Assembly (NCBI GenBank): GCA_937870635.1
Contig: CALMZP010000084.1
Location: 1-64,000, forward strand
Source of the DNA: an uncultured Acidobacteriota bacterium
GTDB taxonomy: Bacteria > Acidobacteriota > Thermoanaerobaculia > Gp7-AA8
DNA length: 64,000 bases
Direction: 5' to 3'
Position numbers and translations under genes: made by a program. Below, piece by piece: positions 15,402-22,737 of this stretch. A model generated the notes under the pieces. It was not told the DNA's origin, searched no databases, and saw only the letters and a program-made list of their open reading frames with translations. Within the stretch, counting starts at the first letter, position 1. The number at the start of each line of letters is the position of its first letter.

Positions 15402-15430
15402 AACGGCCCGCGCTATGCGGGCCGTTTTCG
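15402..15430 (+). terminator. Intrinsic terminator of the plus-strand gene
   Basis: AACGGCCCGC (15402-15411), loop CTATx, GCGGGCCGTT (15417-15426) and a T-tract TTTTCG. Perfect ten-base stem, 25 bases after the stop codon of the plus-strand gene. Confidence 0.75.
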
Positions 15431-15704
15431 TTGCCGGACGCGGGCCGTCTCGCGCGTGCGCGCGTACGGGCGCGTAGGAACCGTTCTAAGCGTCCGCACC
15501 GGCCGGGATGATGGATCACACAAGGGAGGTACCCGCAACGCGTCAGACGGCCGTAGAACGCGCCCTAGTGGCATCGGCGCGATGGGCACAGAATGCGCCT
15601 AGACGGCCGTAGGATCGATTCTCACGCGTGCGGGCCGTCCGGCCGTCCAATGCAGACGGCCCGCTTACGCGGGCCGTCAGGATCGAACCTATGCCGTCAG
15701 CTAG
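15431..15704. other. Intergenic stretch between convergent genes, with hairpin
   Basis: No convincing gene. It contains a perfect 10-bp hairpin, GACGGCCCGC (15655-15664) and GCGGGCCGTC (15669-15678), loop TTAC, similar to the terminator stem at 15402, and two copies of AGACGGCCGTAG near 15544 and 15601. A plus-strand 34-codon frame (MMDHTREVPATRQ) lacks a good ribosome site. The hairpin faces the end of the minus-strand cassette genes and may act in both directions. Confidence 0.4.
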
Positions 15705-15962
15705 CTACAGCGCATAACCGAACGCGGTTCCACGTACCTCCGCACCGGCATACCTCGCGCCATCGCGCCAGGCGCGCGCGTACGTGCAAGCGTCACCTTT
15801 GCGCCTATCGACATGGTTTGTCATTGATTCGTCACCGACCGTATACGGGAACGTTGCGAGGCGATGCCACGGTGCGCCATCGTTTGACACTTCCACGATG
15901 ACATCGGCTGTATCTGCCGATTGCGTTTCCGATCTCAGGTAGCGGATGTCCACGTGAATCAT
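15705..15962 (-). CDS. Unknown 85-residue protein
   Basis: ATG at 15960-15962 directly follows ACTGAAA. Begins MIHVDIRYLRSETQSADTADVIVEVS, beta-rich with repeated short strands. Last gene of the minus-strand cassette unit. No family recognised. Confidence 0.5.
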   Translation of the reverse strand: MIHVDIRYLRSETQSADTADVIVEVSNDGAPWHRLATFPYTVGDESMTNHVDRRKGDACTYARAWRDGARYAGAEVRGTAFGYAL

Positions 15963-15964
15963 TT

Positions 15965-16177
15965 TCAGTCCACCGCGCCGCTAATGGTGAACGCACGCGG
16001 GGACTTCATCCGATCCCCTGCCGGGGGAACCGACGCGCGGTCGGCGCGGTAGCAGGTGCCGACGTTCACGCACGCGCCGACGTTCTCCCCATCGATGGGA
16101 AGCAACGCGCCGCATTCCTCGCACGCGGGGCCGGATGAATCCAATTCGTTATGCAGGTGATCGGCCGGGTTTGTCAT
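15965..16177 (-). CDS. Small zinc-ribbon-like protein
   Basis: 70 residues, ATG behind AAAGGGGTACGCA. CEECGALLPIDG and the later ACVNVGTCYR give two Cys pairs able to bind zinc. Lies two bases upstream of the next gene and belongs to the cassette with biased composition. Confidence 0.55.
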   Translation of the reverse strand: MTNPADHLHNELDSSGPACEECGALLPIDGENVGACVNVGTCYRADRASVPPAGDRMKSPRAFTISGAVD

Positions 16178-16192
16178 TGCGTACCCCTTTCG

Positions 16193-17842
16193 TTAGACGG
16201 TTGCGGTTTCGGTTGCGATGTCATCGGCCGTGCGCACGATCTCGCGCGTGCGGTTCGGCCGCAACCGGGGGACTGTGTTACGGATCGCAATGTACCAGGA
16301 TTCACGATCCCCCAAATTGCGGGTGACGTGATCGCGTGCAATGCGACGGTTGGAACCCCACCCCGTAAAGCGGTCGGGATCGTGATACATCCGGCCCCGA
16401 ATGTATGTCACGCCATCCGGGGTGACTGCGACTTCGGTAGCGGTATGGGCCGTTCCGAAAATCCGCACGGTTTCCCGCGCGGCGCGGAACGGATCGGGGG
16501 TGCCGAACCCGATTTCACCCGGCCGAACCTTTCCGTTGCCGGAACCGACCGACCGACGCGCGCGACGATTCGCACGCGCGTACACGTCATCCCTTGTCAG
16601 GTTCGTTTCGACCGCGAAAATGTCACCCTGCCGGATGACATCCTTTCCGGCCGCGATTGCGGCCGCGACCGAATCCGGCATTAGATCGCGGTACGCATCC
16701 TCTACGGTTTCCGCGCGCGAGTCGCGCGGCAATGCCGCGAGGAAATACAACGGCGCGGGTTCGTTGTAGTCGAACGAGGAAAGGAACCGATACCGCGTGC
16801 GGTACGTTTTCACCTCACGGCCGATGACGTATTCACCCGGTCGGCGCGTGCGGTATCCAATCGCACCCCCGCTAGCGTCGGCAACCTCGCGGGAATCCGT
16901 CACGATTTCCAGCGTATCGGTACGGGGGACTTCCGCGCTGAAAAGCGAATCCCCCAACCAATGCCGATTTTCTTCCCAACGGTACACCCCGTTTTCATCG
17001 GGGGTGACGTTGGGAACGATTCGAGGAACCCGAACCGTGACGTTTCCGTTTTCATCCCCGATGACTTCATAGGATGCCCAAACGCCAGTCCCCTCGTTTG
17101 AGTAATCCCGATCCGGGAATGTCACCCGCACCCGCGTTTCCCCTTCGATTCCATGAATCGAAAGGGACTGGATTTCACCATCGGCCGGATTCAGGTAGCG
17201 ATGTCCCTTCAAGTCCACGTAGGGACGGAACCGTGATCCCCTGCCGAACCCGGCCGAATTCATCGATCCCGGCACCCCATCGCGCTTCAATGCCGCGACT
17301 GAAAACGTGCGTAGATCGTATTCCGTTCGGGTGCGCATCCAGCGCGGAACGTCATTCAGGTAGCGCGAAGATCGCTGGATGGTTTCGGATCGATCCTCCC
17401 GAACGTGAATCGGCCGGATCGTATCCATGTCCACCCCGGCCCCTTCGAGCGCGCTAAAGGGAATGAGAATCGAATCGATCCTTTCCCCAAACCGCGCCGC
17501 GTCCCGGATGACATCCGCAACGGCCGAACGGATTTCGGATTGGTGCCGCGACGTTGCCGACCGTCCTCCGCCACCCCAACGATCCCCATTGAGAATGAAA
17601 ATCGCAGGGGACTTCCGCGTTTTCGGCACGAACCGCGCTAGCGGGAAATGCCGACCGTAGGAATAGATTTGGACCGACGTTGTCAGGGGCCGAACGATCC
17701 CCGAACGTTCCCCATCGATCCAATCCCAACTAACGCGGCCGTTGTACGGAATGACAACCTGCGCATTCCGTTCGATTTCACCTAGCGCGACATACCGCGC
17801 CCATCGGGTGATCGTTTCGTTACTGGCCACGACGCGCGCCAC
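16193..17842 (-). CDS. Large conserved-type protein of unknown function (about 549 residues)
   Basis: The longest gene of the cassette. N-terminal segment VVIPYNGRVSWDWIDGERSGIVRPLTTSVQ is followed by IYSYGRHFPLARFVP, and ILNGDRWGGGGRSATSRHQSEI comes near residues 83-104; this SYG...TSRHQ pattern recalls a widespread uncharacterised phage family. The C-terminal 100 residues (ATEVAVTPDGVTYIRGRMYH and WYIAIRNTVPRLRP) form a second region also seen in actinobacterial mobile elements. No catalytic motif stands out. GTG starts at 17842 or 17830 are both possible. High CG-step content sets it apart from phage core genes. Confidence 0.55.
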   Translation of the reverse strand: MARVVASNETITRWARYVALGEIERNAQVVIPYNGRVSWDWIDGERSGIVRPLTTSVQIYSYGRHFPLARFVPKTRKSPAIFILNGDRWGGGGRSATSRHQSEIRSAVADVIRDAARFGERIDSILIPFSALEGAGVDMDTIRPIHVREDRSETIQRSSRYLNDVPRWMRTRTEYDLRTFSVAALKRDGVPGSMNSAGFGRGSRFRPYVDLKGHRYLNPADGEIQSLSIHGIEGETRVRVTFPDRDYSNEGTGVWASYEVIGDENGNVTVRVPRIVPNVTPDENGVYRWEENRHWLGDSLFSAEVPRTDTLEIVTDSREVADASGGAIGYRTRRPGEYVIGREVKTYRTRYRFLSSFDYNEPAPLYFLAALPRDSRAETVEDAYRDLMPDSVAAAIAAGKDVIRQGDIFAVETNLTRDDVYARANRRARRSVGSGNGKVRPGEIGFGTPDPFRAARETVRIFGTAHTATEVAVTPDGVTYIRGRMYHDPDRFTGWGSNRRIARDHVTRNLGDRESWYIAIRNTVPRLRPNRTREIVRTADDIATETATV

Positions 17843-17984
17843 CCTTCACATACGGCCGACACGGGGTCGGCGCGCTCGAACGTGCCGACGCATCCCGGTT
17901 ACGTCCCCGCGCTCGAACCGCGCGGGACGGTTCGTAAACGGGTGCGTTGTCAGGGTCGGATTTCCAAGCGTTGCGGTTTGTCAC
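17820..17984 (-). CDS. Small basic protein, 54 residues
   Basis: GTG at 17982-17984 overlaps the previous stop (GTGA). Begins VTNRNAWKSDPDNAPVYEPS and ends Arg/Gly-rich (VKGGARRGQ). The frame remains open further upstream, but that stretch has no ribosome site and conflicts with the next gene. Unknown function. Confidence 0.45.
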   Translation of the reverse strand: MTNRNAWKSDPDNAPVYEPSRAVRARGRNRDASARSSAPTPCRPYVKGGARRGQ

Positions 17985-18142
17985 TTTGTACCCCCGTTCG
18001 GCCGATGATGCGACAACGGCCGGAATCCCGGCCGCTTGGATGCCCCGTTGTCGGTACGCGCGCGGAACCGCGCCCAACCATCGGGGGATTTCCGCACCTG
18101 CCCCGCGCCGATCTCGCGGGGGATGCGATGCCGGTTTGCCAT
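17981..18142 (-). CDS. Small protein, 53 residues
   Basis: ATG at 18140-18142 behind GGGAGGTTAGGACGA. Product begins MANRHRIPREIGAGQVRKSP and includes GWARFRARTDNG, a layout (basic N-terminus, W-x-R-F/x-R) reminiscent of the arm-type DNA-binding part of tyrosine recombinases but far too short to be one. First gene after the divergent -10 elements at 18.2 kb. Confidence 0.45.
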   Translation of the reverse strand: MANRHRIPREIGAGQVRKSPDGWARFRARTDNGASKRPGFRPLSHHRPNGGTK

Positions 18143-18196
18143 TCGTCCTAACCTCCCGTTTCGAGCGCGCGACCCGTTGCCGCGCGCGGCCGGGGG

Positions 18197-18260
18197 ATAG
18201 TAGCAGGTTTGTCAGGGACGCGCGCGAGGGGAACCGTTCCGGGGCCGTACCTGCTACGAT
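18197..18260. promoter_or_regulatory. Divergent extended -10 promoters in an inverted repeat
   Basis: Minus strand TGCTACTAT (18197-18205) and plus strand TGCTACGAT (18252-18260) each match TG-N-TANNNT and form the inverted repeat GTAGCAGGT/ACCTGCTAC. The left-going promoter would serve the cassette genes; the right-going one would give a roughly 150-base RNA ending at the terminator at 18388-18420. No good -35 boxes. Confidence 0.4.
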
Positions 18261-18513
18261 CCCGGCCGCGTTTGTCACTCAACCGAAAGGGGGAACGCGC
18301 CACGATCTAGGAACCGATCCGTTAGGGGGTAGCTAGACGACATGTCACCTAGCTAGACATACCGAATCACGTATAGGACTGAAAACCGGCGCGGGCGCGA
18401 GGAATCCCCGCGCCCTTTTTGCGTACCCTCATTCCGCACGTTCGGCCGGAATGGGCGCGGTCGCATTGTCACCCCTGGAAGGGAAACGGCCCCGTGCAAT
18501 GACGGGGCCGATC
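18261..18513. other. Intergenic stretch, possible short plus-strand RNA
   Basis: No credible gene. Contains AGCTAGAC twice (18331-18338 and 18351-18358), 20 bases apart within a partly palindromic context (TAGCTAG), and ends in the plus-strand terminator. The repeats could be an operator for the divergent promoters at 18.2 kb. Confidence 0.4.
18388..18420 (+). terminator. Intrinsic terminator, plus strand
   Basis: GGCGCGGG (18388-18395) pairs with CCCGCGCC (18407-18414), followed by C-TTTTT. Since no plus-strand gene lies upstream, it probably ends an RNA starting near 18267. Confidence 0.65.
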
Positions 18514-18699
18514 CTACGCGGGGACTTCGAGGGGCCGTTCCCCTGCCCATTCGCACGGCCGTTCGGCGGCGTCATGAGCGGGGAATCTCCCGCCCTTTGT
18601 CAGCCGCAATAGCCGCCAACACCCAGGGCAACATGAAAAGGCGTTCCCTGACACCGGCGACTTGCGTAAAATCTGCGGCTTTGCGGACTTCCTAGCCAC
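18514..18699 (-). CDS. Small Cys-rich protein
   Basis: 61 residues from GTG at 18697-18699, overlapping the upstream stop by 8 bases (GTGGCTAG). Contains CCPGCWRLLRLTKGGRFPAH and a later Cys (RPCEW), a possible zinc knuckle. Last gene of the large DNA-metabolism operon before the cassette. Confidence 0.5.
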   Translation of the reverse strand: MARKSAKPQILRKSPVSGNAFSCCPGCWRLLRLTKGGRFPAHDAAERPCEWAGERPLEVPA

Positions 18700-18853
18700 T
18701 CGTCTTTGTCAGCTTCTTTGCTGCCACGATCTCGGTGTATCCGTACTCGTTCCTGATCTCGATTCCTCGGCTGGTCTTTCCGAGGACTGTTGCGGGCCGT
18801 CCTTCGTACTGGACTTTGTCACCCGCATTGAACCTTGGATTTCTGATCGCCAT
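18692..18853 (-). CDS. Small KOW/SH3-like protein, 53 residues
   Basis: ATG at 18851-18853 behind AAGGGGCGGTGACA. FNAGDKVQYEGRPATVLGKTS is the pattern of a small SH3/KOW barrel (Gly-Asp-Lys-Val start, then Ala-x-Val-Leu). Such domains bind nucleic acid or protein; function unknown. Confidence 0.5.
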   Translation of the reverse strand: MAIRNPRFNAGDKVQYEGRPATVLGKTSRGIEIRNEYGYTEIVAAKKLTKTSG

Positions 18854-18855
18854 TG

Positions 18856-19122
18856 TCACCGCCCCTTTCGCAGTAGCTCTCGCGCCTCATTGACGGCCCC
18901 GTATTCACTCGCGGGGTGCGCTGGATCGGCGTGGACGTGGAGGTTGTCAGTCATGAGAATCCTGGCGTCGATCTCGGCGTTCAATGTCGGCGGCGTTGTC
19001 ATCCGGCGTCCTATCCGCATTGCTCGAACGGAAACGCCGATGACAATTGCGACAAGAGCGGCGAGAATGACAACGAGGCCGAGAACGGCCCCGAGCGTTT
19101 CAGTCAGCGTCGGCTCGACCAT
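18856..19122 (-). CDS. Small membrane protein
   Basis: 88 residues from ATG at 19120-19122 behind a G6 tract. Residues about 8-30 (LGAVLGLVVILAALVAIVIGVSV) form one transmembrane helix, followed by a basic stop-transfer segment (RAMRIGRR) and a soluble C-terminus. A strong hairpin (ACGGCCCCG with CGGGGCCGT, near 19140-19167) lies just upstream. Function unknown. Confidence 0.55.
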   Translation of the reverse strand: MVEPTLTETLGAVLGLVVILAALVAIVIGVSVRAMRIGRRMTTPPTLNAEIDARILMTDNLHVHADPAHPASEYGAVNEARELLRKGR

Positions 19123-19190
19123 GACCCCCCTAGGGTAGCGAACGGCCCCGACGATTGCCGGGGCCGTCCACTGATCCGCGTTGTCAGGTG

Positions 19191-19985
19191 CTACCGCTTC
19201 TTGCGGCTCGCGGCCGACTTGCGCCCTGCGGCCGACTTCTTGGCGGCGGGCTTCCGGCTCGCGCCGCTCTTGCGGCCCTGTGCGGGCTTCTGAGCGGGCT
19301 TCCGGGTCGCCCCGGCCTTCTTGCCACCCGAGGACTTGCCGCCGCTCTTGGGCGCGCTGGACGCCTTCGAGCGGGTGGCCCCCTGGTGCTGGCCCGTGTC
19401 CTTCACGAAATCGAACTTGACGCGGGAGATGTGCCACCGCAGGAGGGTCTGCGCCTCGGCCTTCGTGCGCTTCTTCCCGTCCTCCGTCTTGGGGTACATC
19501 TTCTGCGCGTTGTCACTCAGGGCCGCGAACACCTTGTCCACGTTCCCCTTGAACTTGCGCAGCGACTTCATGATGACCTCGCGGTTGCCGCCGGACTTGC
19601 CGACGTTGCTCTCGGCCGTCCAGTCGATGCTCGCGTTGTCGATCCCGACGCGGCCCGCACCGCCAGAGGAAGGCCGCTTCGCCGTGTTGCTCTTGGCAGG
19701 TGCCTTCTTCGCGGTGGACGCGCTGGACTTCTTCGCGCTCGACTTCTTGGCGGCGGGCTTTGTCACCTTCGCGGCCGACTTGCGACCGCTCGCCGTCTTG
19801 GCCCCCGCCGACTTGCGGCCGGTGCCGTTCTTGCCGGACTTGCTCGCGGCCGTCTTGCCGCCGCTCCCGGACTTGCCCTCCGCGCGCTTGATCGCTGCGC
19901 GAAGCTCGTCCTGGCTCATGGCCTTGTAGCCCTCGATGCCGAGCTTCTTGGCCTTGGCGCGAAGCTGGATGCTCTCGTTCGCCAT
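19191..19985 (-). CDS. Histone-H1-like / AlgP-like nucleoid protein
   Basis: 264 residues from ATG at 19983-19985 (GGAAGGTGATTGAC upstream). Residues about 5-35 (QLRAKAKKLGIEGYKAMSQDE) form a SAP/Rho-N-like DNA-binding motif. Two Lys/Ala/Ser/Gly-rich low-complexity arms (about 38-105 and 190-264, repeats of AAKKS and RKSAASRK) flank a folded middle (DNASIDWTAESNVGKSGGN ... LLRWHISRVKFDF). This is the architecture of H1-like DNA-compacting proteins such as AlgP or the tails of mycobacterial HupB. Driven by a near-consensus promoter, so probably abundant. Confidence 0.7.
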   Translation of the reverse strand: MANESIQLRAKAKKLGIEGYKAMSQDELRAAIKRAEGKSGSGGKTAASKSGKNGTGRKSAGAKTASGRKSAAKVTKPAAKKSSAKKSSASTAKKAPAKSNTAKRPSSGGAGRVGIDNASIDWTAESNVGKSGGNREVIMKSLRKFKGNVDKVFAALSDNAQKMYPKTEDGKKRTKAEAQTLLRWHISRVKFDFVKDTGQHQGATRSKASSAPKSGGKSSGGKKAGATRKPAQKPAQGRKSGASRKPAAKKSAAGRKSAASRKKR

Positions 19986-20028
19986 GTCAATCACCTTCCT
20001 TTCCGTCTCGGGCCTTCATGACAGCGAG

Positions 20029-20058
20029 AGTATATGCACACGCTCCCGCCTTTGTCAA
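20029..20058 (-). promoter_or_regulatory. Near-consensus promoter of the histone-like gene
   Basis: TTGACA (20053-20058), 18-base spacer, TATACT (20029-20034); the best promoter match in the window. The start codon of the H1-like gene follows about 45 bases downstream. Confidence 0.75.
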
Positions 20059-20067
20059 ACGGTTCTT

Positions 20068-20514
20068 TCACTTGCCTGAAAGTGGCTTGGTTGCGGGCTT
20101 TTTCCGTCCTCCCTTCTTTGCCGGGATGTCACGGAACCGCGCTGAAAGCTCGGCCCCTCCCCCTTCCACGTCAATGTCAGTGATCCAGAGCTTCACCGGC
20201 TCGACCGTCCCGGCGTCCAGGCGCGGGGCAAGCAGGGACGCAAGGCCCACCCTCTCGTCCGAGTCGGGATCGAGCCGGTTGGAGATGTAGCCGAGTTGCT
20301 TTCCCGCGAGCTTTTTCAGCTTGAAGTCTCCGGCGATCATGACCTTGATCGCGTCCGGGTCAAAGCGATTGTCAGGCTCTCGTTCGAGCGTGACGGGGAA
20401 GGGGCACCACCCCGGCATCATTGCGATCACGTCCCGCTTCCACCGGAACCGCAGGCCGACGACGCTCAGGGTGACAATCCACGTCCGGCCCTTCTTCGTC
20501 GGCGTCTTTTTCAT
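20068..20514 (-). CDS. HIRAN-domain protein
   Basis: 148 residues. LEREPDNRFDPDAIKVMIAG (about 43-62) followed by LAGKQLGYISNRL is the HIRAN signature, a domain that binds DNA 3' ends and stalled forks and is otherwise found attached to SNF2 helicases (HLTF). Here it is free-standing, as in many phages, with basic tails (KKTPTKKGR at the start, KKGGRKKPATK at the end). It is the last gene before the H1-like promoter. Confidence 0.75.
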   Translation of the reverse strand: MKKTPTKKGRTWIVTLSVVGLRFRWKRDVIAMMPGWCPFPVTLEREPDNRFDPDAIKVMIAGDFKLKKLAGKQLGYISNRLDPDSDERVGLASLLAPRLDAGTVEPVKLWITDIDVEGGGAELSARFRDIPAKKGGRKKPATKPLSGK

Positions 20515-20888
20515 CCCGTCACCACTTCGAGATCGTCGGCCTGGAACGTCTGCATGATCGGGCCGTCCGGGTAGTCGCCCCAGGTGATCCGCGTCACATC
20601 ATACGAAGTGACAACTTCCTCGTCGCCATCGCCGTAGCGCAGCGTCACCTTGGGCGGGTACTGCACACCGCGTTGAAGCTCGTCGTCGTAGTCGGCGTCC
20701 GGCTCCGTAATGTCGGTGACAATTCCAGTGTAGGAATCCTGTTCCCCCTCGGCTGGATCACCGAACATGACGCGCGAGCCGACAACGATCTCGTCGCCCT
20801 TGTGGTCGATCACACGCCAGTCCTTTGCCGGGGACTCGGTAACGGTCGTCTCGTCGCCAGGGTCGCAATTTGTCAGGTAGGGCAGCAT
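20511..20888 (-). CDS. Unknown acidic protein, beta-rich
   Basis: 125 residues. DEIVVGSRVMFGDPAEGEQ followed by TGIVTDITEPDADYDD suggests a small SH3-like barrel around residues 30-70; then KVTLRYGDGDEEVVTSYDV. Overlaps the HIRAN gene by 4 bases. No family recognised. Confidence 0.55.
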   Translation of the reverse strand: MLPYLTNCDPGDETTVTESPAKDWRVIDHKGDEIVVGSRVMFGDPAEGEQDSYTGIVTDITEPDADYDDELQRGVQYPPKVTLRYGDGDEEVVTSYDVTRITWGDYPDGPIMQTFQADDLEVVTG

Positions 20889-21152
20889 CTAGTTCTGCCC
20901 CCTGTCCCACTCGTCCTGAGCATCCCGCGCAACGGAACCGGACAATTCCCGATTTCCGTAGTTGGCGTTCAGCGCCTCGACCATGAGTCCAGCATGGGGG
21001 CGCAGCGCGTAGGCGATGATCCCACCGGCGTTGTCATCCACGATGGCGACGATGGCGGGCGAACCCGGTACGAGTCCCTGGATCGCTCCCTGAATCTCGT
21101 CCAGGCGGTTGTCATCGTTCGCCGCATCCAGTACCCAAAAGCGTTCGTCCAT
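20889..21152 (-). CDS. Unknown small protein
   Basis: 87 residues, ATG behind AGGAGGTATGAC. Begins MDERFWVLDAANDDNRLDEI; alternating strand and helix. First gene after the promoter at 21.2 kb. Confidence 0.5.
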   Translation of the reverse strand: MDERFWVLDAANDDNRLDEIQGAIQGLVPGSPAIVAIVDDNAGGIIAYALRPHAGLMVEALNANYGNRELSGSVARDAQDEWDRGQN

Positions 21153-21189
21153 GTCATACCTCCTTGGCTCGACTTCGAGTGTCCGGGCC

Positions 21190-21217
21190 AGTTTAGCAGG
21201 TTTTCAGCCTGCGTCAA
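21190..21217 (-). promoter_or_regulatory. Promoter, minus strand
   Basis: TTGACG (21212-21217), 16 bases, TAAACT (21190-21195) with an extended TGC before the -10. Lies in the short gap ahead of the gene at 20889-21152. Confidence 0.6.
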
Positions 21218-21218
21218 G

Positions 21219-21527
21219 CTAGGACTTGATCCAGATACGCAGGCGTGAAAATTCCTGCTGGTTGAGCCGGATGGTTTCGAGCGACAACGGCGAGTCGAAT
21301 GCGTCCGCGATCTCGGCCAGCGTTTTCAGCATCTCCTGATTCACGCTGTCCTCATCGATCCAGACCATGTGCCACACGTCATCGGTGTGACTTGCCATCT
21401 CGACTTGCAGTCGCCGGAATCCCGCCTCCATGAGCGTTGAACAAACCTCGTTTGTCACCGCCCACAGCTTTGTCAGCTTTTCGGCGCGATCCGCGAGCTT
21501 CTGCTCGGGGGTACGTGTGTCCCTCAC
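21219..21527 (-). CDS. Unknown protein
   Basis: 102 residues. N-terminal charged helix (TPEQKLADRAEKLTKLWAV) followed by LQVEMASHTDDVWHMVWI, a strand-rich middle. Overlaps the upstream gene by 4 bases. No family recognised. Confidence 0.5.
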   Translation of the reverse strand: MRDTRTPEQKLADRAEKLTKLWAVTNEVCSTLMEAGFRRLQVEMASHTDDVWHMVWIDEDSVNQEMLKTLAEIADAFDSPLSLETIRLNQQEFSRLRIWIKS

Positions 21528-21700
21528 GGCTGGATCGCCATTCCGATGATTTCAGCGTTGCCGCCGATTGCTTCACGCACGCGCTCGATGTCCCACGCCT
21601 TCAACCCAAAGCTGCTGATTTCAGCCGGAACGGTGTCGAGATCGATCCACTCCACGTCACCCTGCGGCGGACGCTGAACGATCACGCTGATTGTCGCCAT
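21524..21700 (-). CDS. Unknown small protein
   Basis: 58 residues from the ATG at 21698-21700, whose spacer is GGAGGATGACA. Begins MATISVIVQRPPQGDVEWID. Too short to classify. Confidence 0.45.
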   Translation of the reverse strand: MATISVIVQRPPQGDVEWIDLDTVPAEISSFGLKAWDIERVREAIGGNAEIIGMAIQP

Positions 21701-21702
21701 TG

Positions 21703-22005
21703 TCATCCTCCATTCTTCCGGGGTCGCCCCGGACGTAGCGTTGACAAAATCTGCTCGATCTCCCTGACACGGCCAGGCGAATAAAGCCTGACAGTGATCT
21801 TCCCGATGCGGTGTCGCGCAGGCTCGGGAATCGTGCCTCGGCGTTCGAGCTTGCGCAGCCAGGACTCGTCCTTGTTGACCCTGACTGACAATTCTCCGAG
21901 CGTCAAGTAGTCCGCGAACTTCGGCGGCTTCAGATGCTCGACCTTGATCGGCTTCGGTTCACGCAGGACAGGCCCGCGTCTTTTTGTCACTGTCTTGCGC
22001 GCCAC
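21703..22005 (-). CDS. MerR/excisionase-like helix-turn-helix protein
   Basis: 100 residues from GTG behind AGGGAGCTAG. TLGELSVRVNKDESWLRKLERRG (about 35-57) followed by IPEPARHRIGKITVRLYSPGRV is the layout of winged helix-turn-helix proteins of the MerR/excisionase class. Basic N-terminus. Probably a DNA-binding regulator; target unknown. Confidence 0.55.
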   Translation of the reverse strand: MARKTVTKRRGPVLREPKPIKVEHLKPPKFADYLTLGELSVRVNKDESWLRKLERRGTIPEPARHRIGKITVRLYSPGRVREIEQILSTLRPGRPRKNGG

Positions 22006-22179
22006 CTAGCTCCCTCTCATGAGCCGAACCGTGTTCAGTAGCTCGCGCTCGAACGGCCCTGCGGTGCCCCGCTCGATGTCGCGTTCGAGTAGGCGTTGCA
22101 GATACAGAAGCCCCCTCGGCGTGAAGGTGATCGCGCGGTCATTCAGCCATGCCCTGACAACGTGCAGGATTCCCCTCAC
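22006..22179 (-). CDS. Unknown small basic protein
   Basis: 57 residues; GTG at 22177-22179 overlaps the upstream TGA (GTGA). Sequence VRGILHVVRAWLNDRAITFTPRG and LLYLQRLLERDIERG looks like a compact helical bundle. No family recognised. Confidence 0.5.
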   Translation of the reverse strand: MRGILHVVRAWLNDRAITFTPRGLLYLQRLLERDIERGTAGPFERELLNTVRLMRGS

Positions 22180-22733
22180 GGCTTGCCCCGCTTCTTCGGC
22201 TTGGGCGCACGGGCGGCGTCCGAACGTGACAACTCCTCACGCAGCGCAGCTTCCTCGGCGCGAGCGTCGTCGGCCGTCTGCCCCTCCTTGTACGGGTACC
22301 GTTGGATGTGCGGCTTCACCGGCGTCTGTTCCAGCGCCTTCTCGATCTGCTCGGGCTTGATCGTTCCCTTCCTGACAAGGTCATCGATCTTGCCTGGATC
22401 GACCACCAGCTTTGTCACCTTCAGAAGCATGTTCTTCGGCAGCGCCGCCTTCAGCTTGTCGATGTTCCAAGTCGTGTTCCAGCGCCGGATCGCCGTGATC
22501 TTGTACGTGTCCCTGAAAATGTGCTTGATGTCGTTCTCGACCATGAACACACGAACGGCCTCGTTCAACTCCCTGACCTCATCACGCATTGTCAGGTAGT
22601 CGTATTCCTCCTCCATCGCCTGCTCGACCTCGCGCATCGTTTCCTCGCGCTCCTCGATCAACGCCACGGCCTTTTCAAGATCGGCGGCGGCGGTGATCGT
22701 CCACGTCCCATCCTTGTTCTGTTTCAGCGCCAT
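22176..22733 (-). CDS. Gp157/Gam-like helical protein
   Basis: 185 residues. A long coiled-coil-like helix (DLEKAVALIEEREETMREVE ... VRELNEAVRVFM, about 18-65) followed by KITAIRRWNTTWNIDKLKAALP and KLVVDPGKIDDLVRKGTI resembles siphovirus Gp157 and Mu Gam-like proteins, which protect DNA ends or modulate nucleases. Basic C-terminal tail (APKPKKRGKP). It sits beside the SF2 helicase. Family assignment tentative. Confidence 0.45.
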   Translation of the reverse strand: MALKQNKDGTWTITAAADLEKAVALIEEREETMREVEQAMEEEYDYLTMRDEVRELNEAVRVFMVENDIKHIFRDTYKITAIRRWNTTWNIDKLKAALPKNMLLKVTKLVVDPGKIDDLVRKGTIKPEQIEKALEQTPVKPHIQRYPYKEGQTADDARAEEAALREELSRSDAARAPKPKKRGKP

Positions 22734-22737
22734 GTTC

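Noticed and set aside
18856-19437. Long form of the small membrane protein overlapping the H1-like gene
   Set aside because: The upstream extension is a shadow of the Lys-rich gene; the ATG at 19122 gives the membrane protein alone.
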